This document shows positions 1 to 7,120 of a DNA stretch of 29,590 nucleotides, piece after piece (the first letter of the stretch is position 1; each line of letters starts with the position of its first letter). The translations under genes were made by a program, and so were the position numbers. Location: contig CALAST010000035.1 in NCBI GenBank assembly GCA_937889225.1, positions 1 to 29,590 of the forward strand, read 5' to 3'. Source of the stretch: an uncultured Lachnobacterium sp. GTDB taxonomy: Bacteria; Bacillota; Clostridia; Lachnospirales; Lachnospiraceae. Below the pieces are notes generated by a model that was given only the letters and a program-made list of their open reading frames with translations, did no database searches and was not told the origin of the DNA.

Positions 1-62
1 GGGCTCGAACCTGTGACCCCCTGCTTGTAAGGCAGATGCTCTCCCAGCTGAGCTAAGATCCC
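1..62 (-). tRNA. tRNA-Val (anticodon TAC), 3' end cut by window edge
   Basis: Read on the minus strand, the sequence begins GGGATCT (acceptor 5' strand), then T8-A9, a D-arm with AGCTGGGAGAGC, an anticodon arm CTGC-CTTACAA-GCAG giving anticodon TAC (valine, GTA codons), a GGGTC variable region, and a T-arm starting ACAGG-TTCGAGC. The 3' half of the acceptor stem lies outside the window. It is preceded by a consensus promoter. Other tRNA genes may follow it beyond position 1. Confidence 0.96.
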
Positions 63-68
63 ATGTCC

Positions 69-88
69 TCGCTGTTAAGTATCAGCGA
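69..88 (-). promoter_or_regulatory. Small hairpin in the tRNA-Val 5' leader
   Basis: TCGCTG (69-74) and CAGCGA (83-88) form a perfect 6-bp stem with an 8-nt loop. The predicted transcription start is about position 89, so the hairpin would begin almost at the 5' end of the precursor, with the mature tRNA starting 6 nt after it. It may protect the leader or affect RNase P processing; that is inference. Confidence 0.5.
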
Positions 89-95
89 CTTGTTT

Positions 96-124
96 ATAAT
101 ACCTTATCTTCCATCAAATGTCAA
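96..124 (-). promoter_or_regulatory. Sigma-A-type promoter of tRNA-Val
   Basis: On the minus strand a perfect -35 TTGACA (119-124) is separated by 17 nt from a -10 TATTAT (96-101). It faces the tRNA at 1-62 and is the closest match to consensus in the window, as expected for a stable-RNA gene. Confidence 0.85.
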
Positions 125-247
125 CAATTTTTTTAAAATTTTTCAAATTTTAGGTTACTGTATGAAAATATAAATATTTCCAGTAAAAATCCATTTGCGA
201 AGCAATTTTAGGATGGATTTTCACTCAATTATAGATTTATAAATATT

Positions 248-277
248 ATGACAAATCTCACTTTTCCATGATATAAT
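248..277 (+). promoter_or_regulatory. Candidate promoter of the HAD phosphatase gene
   Basis: ATGACA (248-253), an 18-nt spacer and a perfect -10 TATAAT (272-277) on the plus strand. This predicts a leader of roughly 165 nt before the ATG at 451, long enough to hold regulatory structure. The -10 is strong and the -35 moderate. Confidence 0.55.
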
Positions 278-315
278 GTAAATACTTAGCAAGATATTTT
301 GGAGCTTAGTTAGAA

Positions 316-343
316 CCTATGCCTTTATGGCATAAAAAATAGG
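316..343 (+). promoter_or_regulatory. Leader hairpin with two mutually exclusive pairings
   Basis: TATGCC (318-323) pairs with GGCATA (329-334) around a 5-nt loop. The flanking CCTAT (316-320) can instead pair with ATAGG (339-343), so two overlapping pairings compete. The element lies inside the predicted leader of the HAD gene. It does not match a riboswitch class I recognise. Confidence 0.35.
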
Positions 344-450
344 GAAAACGTTAAAACTTGAAATTTTATAAAAACAGATTTCCCAACTGATATTTTTCAT
401 ATACATGCAATATTTTTTATTACATATTTCAAATGCAAGAAAGGATAACT

Positions 451-1290
451 ATGAGCAAAATACAATTAGTCGCCCTCGACTTAGACGGCACTTTATTTAA
501 TCACGACGGTATTATTACTGAAAAAACAAAAAACGAAATTAAACGAATCACAAACAAAGGCGTACATGTAGTAATCTCCACAGGTCGCCCATATAACGGT
601 GTACCTTTTTCTCAAATCAAGGATACAGGCATTGATTATGCTATAACTACAAACGGTGCTGCCATTTATCGCATTTCCACAAATGAATGTCTTTATGAAA
701 ATTGCATGGATTTTGCACTTGTTGAGCCAATTTTGGCTTTCCTTTTAGAAAAAAGGATTCACATTGATTTGTATATCAATGGAAAAGGCTTTACGCCTCG
801 CTATTGCAGGGAAAATCTGCACAAACTGAATGTTCCGCCTTCTTTGAAGGAATATATTCTTGCAACCAGAACTCCTGTCGATGATTTGCTTGGCTATGTA
901 AGAGACTCTGGTGAAAAAGTGCAAAAAATGACTTTGAACTTCTATCCACAGCCTGACGGAACTGCCCTTCATCGTGATACCGTTTACGATTTTCTTATGA
1001 AAAATGAGGAAATTGAATGTGTCTGCGGTGGCTTTAATAATTTAGAATTCAGTAAAGCCGGTGTTACAAAAGGAAACGGGCTTCTTCATTTGGCAAATGT
1101 GCTATCTGTTCCAATTGAGCAGACAATGGCAATTGGTGACACGGAAAATGATATTTCTATTTTAAAGACTGCACATATTGGGGTTGCAATGGGTAATGCC
1201 TCACCGGATGTAAAGGAAATTGCGGATTATATTACGACTTCTTATAATGAAGATGGTGTCGGCAATGCAATTTTGCATTTTATTCCTTAA
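451..1290 (+). CDS. Cof-type HAD-IIB family hydrolase
   Basis: A 279-residue cytoplasmic phosphatase of the HAD superfamily, Cof/YidA subgroup. Motif I is DLDGTLF near residues 10-16, with the nucleophile and acid/base aspartates at 10 and 12. Motif II lies around VISTGRP, and motif IV is GDTENDIS near residue 229, followed by MGNA and the usual C-terminal end. Between them sits the large C2-type cap typical of Cof proteins, and the length is normal for the family. These enzymes dephosphorylate sugar phosphates, nucleotides or flavin and pyridoxal phosphates, and the substrate cannot be read from sequence. I prefer the ATG at 451 to the upstream ATG at 433 because AGAAAGGA lies 5-8 nt before 451, whereas 433 has no SD. 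It is a single gene, convergent with the cysteine desulfurase gene. Confidence 0.93.
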   Translation: MSKIQLVALDLDGTLFNHDGIITEKTKNEIKRITNKGVHVVISTGRPYNGVPFSQIKDTGIDYAITTNGAAIYRISTNECLYENCMDFALVEPILAFLLEKRIHIDLYINGKGFTPRYCRENLHKLNVPPSLKEYILATRTPVDDLLGYVRDSGEKVQKMTLNFYPQPDGTALHRDTVYDFLMKNEEIECVCGGFNNLEFSKAGVTKGNGLLHLANVLSVPIEQTMAIGDTENDISILKTAHIGVAMGNASPDVKEIADYITTSYNEDGVGNAILHFIP

Positions 1291-1377
1291 TATGCCATGA
1301 ATAAATCAAAAAAGTCTCTACTTCAAGTGCTGAAATCTTGAAACGACAAAAATCAATCGGACATTTGAAAGCAAAAC

Positions 1378-1418
1378 AATCCCCCACTTTAAATGCGTAG
1401 AGCATTAAGTGGGGGATT
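1378..1418. terminator. Long GC-rich hairpin, repeat family copy A, likely two-way terminator
   Basis: AATCCCCCACTT (1378-1389) pairs with AAGTGGGGGATT (1407-1418), and an inner AATGC/GCATT stem closes a GTAGA loop. It lies between two converging genes, so it can terminate both. On the minus strand the stem is followed by GTTTTGC, a weak T-rich tail. The same hairpin occurs downstream of def and of priA, and a shared module TTTGAA-GCAAAACAA (1364-1379) precedes it here. Repetition makes it more than an ordinary terminator. Confidence 0.75.
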
Positions 1419-1494
1419 ACAAATATCCGCTTTGCTACCGGCACTTCTTTACCCAATATTAGAAATTATTGTATTATGAAAACTGATTTCTACA

Positions 1495-2670
1495 TCATTC
1501 TCCTCTTCTTAACAACTCTACCGCATTTTTTAACACTTCAATCGTTTTATCCACATCTTTTTTACTCGTCTGTCGCCCCATGGAAAAACGCAATGTGCCG
1601 TAAGCATATTCTTTCGGTACGTTAATTGCCTCAATAACATGAGAAACCCTTGTTGTTCCGGTACTGCATGCTGAGCCTGCGGAGGCTAAAATGCCTTCTT
1701 CTTCCAAAAGTACCAACAGAGCTGTTCCATTTACTCCTCGAAAAGAAAAGTTCAAATTTCCCGGTAAACGCTTTGTAGGGTGTCCGTTATAAGATACATC
1801 CGGAATTTCATTCATAATGCGTTTTGCAAAATAATCTCTCAGATATGTCAACTCTCGCCTCTTTTTCCCCATCTGCTTATTTGCAATCGACAATGCTTTC
1901 GCCATTCCTACAATTCCTGCAACATTTTCTGTTCCTGCTCTTTTCCCTTTCTCCTGTGCACCGCCATGGATAAAGGACGGAATATCAAGCCCTTCCCTTA
2001 CATATAAAAAACCCACTCCTTTTGGTCCATGAAACTTGTGTGCACTCGCACTAAGCATATCTACAGGAAGTTTTTTCATAGAAATAGGAATCTGCCCAAT
2101 TGCCTGAACTGCATCTGTATGAACATATACATCATAACGATTTGCAAGACGGCAAATTTCTTCGATTGGCTCTATTGTTCCGATTTCATTATTTCCATAC
2201 ATAACAGAAACCAGCGTTACTCTTTTTTCTTTTTGTTTTGACTCTTTTCCCTCTTCCATCAGCTTTTTCATCTGTTTCATATCCACAATTCCATCTTTAT
2301 CTACATCCAAATATGTGACTTTATAGTCTAACTTTTCCAAATATTCACAAGAATGCAAAATAGCATGGTGTTCTATTTTCGATGTTAAAATATGGCTTCC
2401 TATGTGCTTTCGATATCCCGCAATACTTTTTATCGCCCAGTTATCCGATTCACTGCCACCGGATGTAAAAAAAATTTCTTCCGGTTTTGCATCAATACAT
2501 GCAGCTATTTCTTTTCTTGCAATTTCCATTGCATTTTTTGCTTCTTCTCCCAGCTCATATGCAGTAGATGCATTTCCGAATTTCTTTACAAAATAAGGTT
2601 CCATGGCATAGGATACTTCCGGCAGCATATCCGTTGTGGCTGCATGATCAAGATAAATCCTTTTATTCAT
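1495..2670 (-). CDS. Cysteine desulfurase (NifS/IscS class)
   Basis: A 391-residue PLP enzyme that takes sulfur from L-cysteine and holds it as a persulfide for Fe-S cluster or thio-cofactor assembly. The N-terminus YLDHAATT is typical. The substrate-handling histidine pair is at 101-102, the PLP lysine is K212 in SASAHKFHGPKG, and the catalytic cysteine is C335 in SAGSACSTG, on the long loop of the group I (NifS/IscS) enzymes. The start ATG has AAGGAAGG upstream. It stands alone: no IscU, NifU or ThiI partner lies next to it, so its acceptor is unknown. The 55 bp between its start and the flippase start hold both SD regions. Confidence 0.95.
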   Translation of the reverse strand: MNKRIYLDHAATTDMLPEVSYAMEPYFVKKFGNASTAYELGEEAKNAMEIARKEIAACIDAKPEEIFFTSGGSESDNWAIKSIAGYRKHIGSHILTSKIEHHAILHSCEYLEKLDYKVTYLDVDKDGIVDMKQMKKLMEEGKESKQKEKRVTLVSVMYGNNEIGTIEPIEEICRLANRYDVYVHTDAVQAIGQIPISMKKLPVDMLSASAHKFHGPKGVGFLYVREGLDIPSFIHGGAQEKGKRAGTENVAGIVGMAKALSIANKQMGKKRRELTYLRDYFAKRIMNEIPDVSYNGHPTKRLPGNLNFSFRGVNGTALLVLLEEEGILASAGSACSTGTTRVSHVIEAINVPKEYAYGTLRFSMGRQTSKKDVDKTIEVLKNAVELLRRGE

Positions 2671-2725
2671 ATGTCACACCTTCCTTGCATATACTTCTAA
2701 TAAAGCCCCATTTGGAGGTATTGCT

Positions 2726-4177
2726 ATTTTTAAAAAAATAAAAAAACACCCCTTAATATTCGGAACTCTGCTTTTGTCCGGTGCCGGAATCATCAGTAGA
2801 ATTCTGGGCTTCTTTTATAAAATATTCCTTTCACGCACAATTGGTGCAAGTGGACTGGGACTTTATCAATTAATTTTTCCGATTTTTTCACTTTGCCTCT
2901 CTATTTCTACGAGTGGAATCCAGACTGCAATTTCTCGTTTTGTAGCGATTGAAATGTCGGAAAATTCTGCAAATATACCATCTGATAGAACTTATCATAA
3001 AACAGGCACTAGCGTTGGCAATGCAAATTGGAATAAGATTTCTTCATGTGAAAAAAATGCACGCAAATATTTATATGCGGGTTTATTCATTTCCACTTCA
3101 CTTTGCAGCATTTTTGCATTTTGTGTATATACATTTGCTCCATGGATTTCCGATATCATTTTAAAAGAACCACGTACGGAAGAACTTTTACGTGCCATGA
3201 GTTTCACTTTTATCCCTGCTGCCATCCATTCCTGTTTTAATGGCTATTTTTATGGAAAAAAGAACTCTGTTGTTCCTTCCATCTGTCAAATTTTGGAACA
3301 GGTTGCTCGTGTAGGTGCAACTTTGCTTATTTACACAGTTCTTTCTAACAAAAATCTGCCTCTTTTGGCAATTCATGCGGTGTGGGGACTTGTGATTAGT
3401 GAGTTTATGGGGTTGCTTGTATGCCTTACGGGATTTCTTGGACAAAAGACGGATGATTCCATAGAAAATGACAGCGATAATTTAATATTTAGCAAAAATT
3501 CCAATTACCTCCCAATAAAAGCATTGCTTTGTATGGCAATTCCCCTTAGCTTAAATCATGTATTGATGTCGCTAAGCAACAGCGTAGAAAATATGCTGAT
3601 TCCACAGCAACTTATGGTATTTGGCTTTACCTCGGATGAGGCTTTGAGTCACTTTGGAATTTTAACCGGAATGGCTCTGTCCGTGATTTTCTTTCCTGCC
3701 GTTATTACAAATTCCTTATCTGTGTTGCTTTTGCCGCGAATTTCCGAAGCAAAAGCACAAAATGACACTTCTTTGGTTATGGATACCATAAAAGGAGCCG
3801 CAGCTTGTGGAATTGCGTTTGGCTCCTTATGTACGTTTTTATTTTTATTTTCTGCGGATTGGATTGGCATCTATGTATTTGAAAATCGCATGGCAGGATT
3901 TTATGTGCAAATACTTAGCATCCTTTGTCCGTTTATGTATACGTCTTCCCTATTAAGCAGTATTGTCAATGGACTTGGCTATGCCCATCTGACGTTGTTA
4001 TGTAATATTTCGGGATGTCTGTTGCGAATTGCCGCTATTTGGTTTTTCGTGCCGGAATATGGCATGTATGCTTATATTTTTTCGCTGATAGCTGCGTCAT
4101 TGCTTACAACTGTAGAATTAGCCGGTGTAGTTACATATGTGGTTCGTGCTCACGCACATCAAATTTCCTCTACATAA
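2726..4177 (+). CDS. spoVB: SpoVB-like MATE/MOP flippase, probable ATT start
   Basis: A polytopic membrane protein of the MVF/Wzx-like MOP superfamily (polysaccharide biosynthesis / stage V sporulation protein B group), likely a lipid-linked oligosaccharide flippase. The N-terminal pattern SRILGFFYKIFLSRTIGASG followed by GLYQLIFP is the SpoVB signature. The first ordinary start codon in frame is TTG at 2774, but that would remove KKIKKHPLIFGTLLL, the start of the first helix. The frame is open upstream to a stop at 2654 with no ATG, GTG or TTG. A strong GGAGG at 2714-2718 sits 7 nt before an in-frame ATT at 2726, so I annotate 483 residues with an ATT start. A weak GGAA before TTG 2774 is the alternative. 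The 3' end overlaps the converging MgtC-like gene by 19 nt. Confidence 0.88.
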   Translation: MFKKIKKHPLIFGTLLLSGAGIISRILGFFYKIFLSRTIGASGLGLYQLIFPIFSLCLSISTSGIQTAISRFVAIEMSENSANIPSDRTYHKTGTSVGNANWNKISSCEKNARKYLYAGLFISTSLCSIFAFCVYTFAPWISDIILKEPRTEELLRAMSFTFIPAAIHSCFNGYFYGKKNSVVPSICQILEQVARVGATLLIYTVLSNKNLPLLAIHAVWGLVISEFMGLLVCLTGFLGQKTDDSIENDSDNLIFSKNSNYLPIKALLCMAIPLSLNHVLMSLSNSVENMLIPQQLMVFGFTSDEALSHFGILTGMALSVIFFPAVITNSLSVLLLPRISEAKAQNDTSLVMDTIKGAAACGIAFGSLCTFLFLFSADWIGIYVFENRMAGFYVQILSILCPFMYTSSLLSSIVNGLGYAHLTLLCNISGCLLRIAAIWFFVPEYGMYAYIFSLIAASLLTTVELAGVVTYVVRAHAHQISST

Positions 4178-4833
4178 ATTACACCTTCAATATGGCTGAT
4201 TTCTGTGATGATTTCTTCGTGTGTACTTTGTCCGGAAATACTAAGTGTTATCATGCTCGCTGCTTTATAATTTTCCAATCCGTGTGACATTTCTGTTTCC
4301 ATATCTATGACACCGATATTTTCTTCTTTTGTGTAGGCTTTGATTCGTTTGATGGCGGAAATGTTTTCTAATTCTACGTATAAAAACAAAATCTTAGGTG
4401 AAAAAGAAATACGTCTGTCAAAACTTTGCAAAAGAACCATAATAATTACTATCATGGCTGTTCCGATAATTGCTCCCTCGTAATAGCCTACACCGATTGC
4501 AAGTCCAATACATGCCGCTGCCCATAAGCCTGCGGCTGTTGTTAAGCCTTTTACACGATTGTGACCGGTTGTAATAATTGTTCCCGCACCAAGGAAACCG
4601 ATTCCGCTGATAACCTGTGCACCAAGACGAGTTGGGTCACCTGTGCCGTATTTCATACAAACAAAGTCGTTAATCATCATGGCTAGTGTCGCACCAAGGC
4701 ATACTAACATATATGTGCGAAAACCTGCGGGGCGTTTCTTTCTGCCACGCTCAACGCCTAGTGTTCCACCGCAGATTAGGGCTAATAGCATTTTTATAAA
4801 AGCATCTGTGATGATATCCCAGTTTAAAGTCAT
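4159..4833 (-). CDS. MgtC/SapB family membrane protein
   Basis: A 224-residue protein with an N-terminal membrane half of about four to five helices carrying the family signature LGVERGRKKRPAGFRTYMLV near residues 25-44, then a soluble C-terminal half of about 80 residues with an ACT-like pattern. MgtC relatives help cells cope with low magnesium and modulate membrane ATPase activity, while many Firmicute members have no proven role. The ATG has AAGGAAC upstream. It converges on and overlaps the flippase gene by 19 nt, so the two mRNAs have complementary 3' ends. No Mg-sensing leader is recognisable. Confidence 0.88.
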   Translation of the reverse strand: MTLNWDIITDAFIKMLLALICGGTLGVERGRKKRPAGFRTYMLVCLGATLAMMINDFVCMKYGTGDPTRLGAQVISGIGFLGAGTIITTGHNRVKGLTTAAGLWAAACIGLAIGVGYYEGAIIGTAMIVIIMVLLQSFDRRISFSPKILFLYVELENISAIKRIKAYTKEENIGVIDMETEMSHGLENYKAASMITLSISGQSTHEEIITEISHIEGVIYVEEI

Positions 4834-4880
4834 AAGAGTTCCTTTCGTGTATGATGTAATTTTAATATAGGGTTGTTATG

Positions 4881-4914
4881 ATTATATTATACATGAAAAG
4901 GAGTGTGTATTGTA
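4881..4914 (-). promoter_or_regulatory. Candidate promoter of the MgtC/SapB gene
   Basis: Two overlapping TATAAT boxes on the minus strand (4886-4891 and 4881-4886) lie about 50 nt upstream of the ATG. The -35 at 17-nt spacing is a weak TACAAT (4909-4914). Confidence 0.45.
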
Positions 4915-4956
4915 GATTTTAACTGTTTTTAACTATCATTTCGTGAAATTGCACAA

Positions 4957-4997
4957 TAGAAAAATGCCAGGAAATTCAAGCTTCCTAGCATTTTCTA
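4957..4997. terminator. Bidirectional intrinsic terminator between efp and the MgtC gene
   Basis: TAGAAAAA-TGCCAGGAA pairs with TTCCTAGCA-TTTTCTA, with one G-T pair and one bulged A, around a short loop. On the minus strand the core stem is followed by TTTTTCTATTG, which suits termination after efp (stop at 5067). The plus strand also carries TTTTCTA. Confidence 0.75.
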
Positions 4998-5066
4998 CTA
5001 TTATTATTTATTTTTGTTTAAAAATTTACAAAATTCTCAAACTGTTATTAATTTTTCGCTTAAAAA

Positions 5067-5624
5067 TTATACACGTGATAAGTATTCGCCTGTACGTGTG
5101 TCAATCTTGATTTTGTCGCCAATTTCTACGAACAATGGAACATATACTTTTGCACCTGTTTCAACGATTGCCGGTTTTGTAGCACCTGTAGCTGTATCAC
5201 CTTTGAAGCCCGGTTCGGTTTCTGTGATGTCAAGTTCTACAAATAATGGTGGTTCTACTGCAAATACATTGCCATTGTGTGAGCAGATTTTGCACATTTC
5301 GTTTTCTTTTACGAATTTTAATGCATCGCCTACTGCTTCTCTTGTTAAGTCAATCTGGTCATATGTTTCTACGTCCATGAAGTGGTAGAAATCTTCATCT
5401 CCATATAAGTACTGCATATCTTTTCTGTCGATACGAGCCTGTGGGAATTTTTCTGTTGGACGGAAACTCTTTTCGATAAGACCACCACTAATAATGTTTC
5501 TTAATTTTGTTCTAACGAATGCTGCACCTTTTCCTGGTTTAACATGCTGAAATTCTACAATCTGAAAAATATTTCCATCATATTCAAGTGTAATACCGTT
5601 TCTGAAATCTCCTGCTGAAATCAT
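5067..5624 (-). CDS. efp: Elongation factor P
   Basis: A 185-residue translation factor that binds between the P and E sites and relieves ribosomes stalled at polyproline stretches. The KOW-like N-terminal domain holds the loop HVKPGKGAAFVR with the modifiable lysine at position 32. Two OB-type domains follow, with the family ending DKIKIDTRTGEYLSRV. The length is standard. The start follows AGGAAAG with good spacing. No modification enzyme is visible nearby; the Firmicute-type K32 context suggests a Bacillus-like rather than EpmA/B route, which is inference. It has its own promoter with a leader of about 200 nt and its own terminator. Confidence 0.97.
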   Translation of the reverse strand: MISAGDFRNGITLEYDGNIFQIVEFQHVKPGKGAAFVRTKLRNIISGGLIEKSFRPTEKFPQARIDRKDMQYLYGDEDFYHFMDVETYDQIDLTREAVGDALKFVKENEMCKICSHNGNVFAVEPPLFVELDITETEPGFKGDTATGATKPAIVETGAKVYVPLFVEIGDKIKIDTRTGEYLSRV

Positions 5625-5834
5625 TCGATCTTTCCTGCTACTAAAAACATATATACATCATATATATGAGATGATTGCGATAGAACAGATAATTTTATCG
5701 TATGCCTCATCTGTAAATGCTTATCTATTCCACTTTATAAGCCTATTTAGTAGCTTCTCCTTTCTTGTATTTTTTAAATTTTACCCTTACTTTTGGGCTT
5801 ATTTTAAGTCTATAAGATGACTCTTTATCTTAAA

Positions 5835-5863
5835 ATTTTACTATAAAATACCATATATTTCAA
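5835..5863 (-). promoter_or_regulatory. Candidate efp promoter
   Basis: TTGAAA (-35, 5858-5863), a 17-nt spacer and TAAAAT (-10, 5835-5840) on the minus strand. It implies a leader of about 200 nt before efp. That leader contains an ACAGAT/ATCTGT inverted repeat and a GAAAGGAG with no start codon at the right distance. Confidence 0.6.
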
Positions 5864-5894
5864 CTATTTTTTCTGTGTATTTCACACAACCTCA

Positions 5895-6332
5895 TTACTT
5901 CTCAAGCTCACTAATCATATCTACACGCATCTGGTGTCTGCCGCCCATAAACTCTGCACCCAAATATGCTTTTACAATATCTTTTGCAAGTTCACTGCCT
6001 ACAATACGTGCACCAAATGCAATAATATTTGCGTTATTGTGTTCTTTTACAAGATGAGCTGTTGTTACATCCGAACATACTGCTGCACGAACACCTTTTA
6101 CTTTATTTGCTGCAATAGAAATACCTACGCCTGTACCACAAATTAAAATACCGCAGTCAAAGTCTTCTTCTACTACTGCATGTCCTACACGTGCACCAAT
6201 TTCCGGATAATTACAGCTTTCGTGTGTATCTGTTCCGAAATTTACTACCTCATGTCCTAATTCTTTTACATATGCAACAATTTCATTTTTTAAATCAACT
6301 GCTGCATGGTCGTTTCCAATTGCTATTTTCAT
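5895..6332 (-). CDS. rpiB: Ribose 5-phosphate isomerase B (RpiB/LacAB family)
   Basis: A 145-residue cytosolic isomerase interconverting ribose 5-phosphate and ribulose 5-phosphate in the non-oxidative pentose phosphate pathway. GNDHA near the start supplies the phosphate- and ring-handling Asp8/His9. The catalytic cysteine is C65 in ILICGTGVGISIAANK, and the later EHNNANIIAFGAR block and C-terminal GRHQMRVDMI are typical. Some members act on allose or galactose phosphates, but with no sugar operon alongside, the housekeeping role is most likely. The start follows AAAGGAG. The rpe gene, another pentose phosphate enzyme, is at 18.9 kb. Confidence 0.95.
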   Translation of the reverse strand: MKIAIGNDHAAVDLKNEIVAYVKELGHEVVNFGTDTHESCNYPEIGARVGHAVVEEDFDCGILICGTGVGISIAANKVKGVRAAVCSDVTTAHLVKEHNNANIIAFGARIVGSELAKDIVKAYLGAEFMGGRHQMRVDMISELEK

Positions 6333-6383
6333 AAATATTTTCTCCTTTATTTTTTCTTATGAGAACTGTCATTTCTATTATGT

Positions 6384-6413
6384 TCTATATGGTTCTCATC
6401 TAATTTTAATCAA
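6384..6413 (-). promoter_or_regulatory. rpiB: Candidate rpiB promoter with an overlapping inverted repeat
   Basis: TTGATT (6408-6413), an 18-nt spacer and TATAGA (6384-6389) on the minus strand. An 8-bp inverted repeat, ATGAGAAC (6359-6366) and GTTCTCAT (6392-6399), places one arm in the promoter spacer and the other just downstream of the predicted start. It could be an operator or a leader structure. Confidence 0.45.
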
Positions 6414-6489
6414 GAAATACGAACCACTTACTGTTCATTTTATATCCAATTTCTGTTAATTCTCAGCCTGTCTTATCTATTTTTTCCCA

Positions 6490-6576
6490 TTTGAACGCAA
6501 AACAAGCAACGAAGTTGCCTGTGTTCATGAGTAAGTAGTGAATGCGGATTGCGAATGTCTGCTCTACGCTGCACTT
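6490..6576. repeat. Decayed copy (D) of the dispersed hairpin repeat, with flanking modules
   Basis: It contains TTTGAACGCAAAACAA (6490-6505), nearly the same as the modules beside copies A and B, then a small GCAAC-GAA-GTTGC hairpin (6506-6518), GCGGATTGCGAATGTCTGC (6544-6562), whose complement recurs near copy C with one mismatch, and GCTCTACGC (6561-6569) matching the hairpin core of the family. The long GC stem itself is lost. It lies between yqeG and rpiB. Confidence 0.55.
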
Positions 6577-6580
6577 ATTA

Positions 6581-7114
6581 TTACTCACTTCTAACTGAAG
6601 ATTCATATTTACTTCCAAACAACTTACGTTTTATTTTAAAGAAAAACAGTACCAGTTTTTCCGGAATGCGTTTTAAAATAATCTGAATTTCTTCATTTGG
6701 ATGAATTGGCTTTACTAAAATCGTACGAATCCCTGCACAATTTGCCCCCAATATATCCGTAAAAATCTGGTCCCCTACAAAAATCGTATTTTCTTTATTT
6801 GTGCCCATGATATGCATTGCCTTTTTGTAATTATCCGGCATCGGCTTATTTGCCTTATAAATATATTTTACATTTACTGCATCATTAAACTTTTTCACAC
6901 GCAGTTCTTTATTATTTGACAATAACATACATTCAAATCCCAATTCTTTGAGATGTGCAAATAGTGCAATCGCCCTTTCATCTGCCGGTGCACCATGTGG
7001 CACTAACGTATTGTCTACATCAAAAATAATACCTCGATAACCCTGCTTATATAATTTATCAAAATCAATGATATACGTGGAGTCTAAATATTCTCCCGGA
7101 AATAAAATCGCCAT
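6581..7114 (-). CDS. yqeG: YqeG family HAD IIIA-type phosphatase
   Basis: A 177-residue protein of the YqeG/PGP-like HAD subgroup. Motif I is FDVDNTLVPHG with aspartates at 32 and 34, motif II is LLSNN, motif III lysine is in YKANKP, and motif IV is GDQIFTDILGAN. The FPGEYLDS N-terminus is a hallmark of the family. Relatives include phosphatidylglycerophosphate phosphatases of fungi and plants; the bacterial substrate is not settled. Its ATG lies 6 nt after the nrdR stop, and the last nrdR codons supply its SD (AGGA), so the two are translationally coupled. The C-terminus is basic. Confidence 0.9.
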   Translation of the reverse strand: MAILFPGEYLDSTYIIDFDKLYKQGYRGIIFDVDNTLVPHGAPADERAIALFAHLKELGFECMLLSNNKELRVKKFNDAVNVKYIYKANKPMPDNYKKAMHIMGTNKENTIFVGDQIFTDILGANCAGIRTILVKPIHPNEEIQIILKRIPEKLVLFFFKIKRKLFGSKYESSVRSE

Positions 7115-7120
7115 ATTATA

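Larger units (their letters stand above)
63..450. other. Intergenic region between divergent tRNA-Val and HAD genes
   Basis: This 388-base stretch holds the tRNA promoter and leader hairpin, a candidate promoter for the HAD gene (248-277) and a hairpin in that gene's leader (316-343). The rest is very A/T-rich with no supported coding sequence. I see no recognisable riboswitch. Confidence 0.6.

Noticed and set aside
301..345. Possible preQ1-type or other known riboswitch before the HAD gene
   Set aside because: The A-rich tail after a small hairpin recalled preQ1-I, but the required loop and conserved bases are absent, and the gene is not in queuosine metabolism or transport.
2721..2740. TTG at 2721 with a frameshift in the A-run as the flippase start
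   Set aside because: Only 2 nt separate it from GGAGG and an extra base would be required; ATT at 2726 needs no change and has good spacing.
5014..5388. Plus-strand open frame of 124 codons opposite efp
   Set aside because: It lies wholly over the conserved efp gene and its downstream region, has no recognisable protein pattern and no SD.
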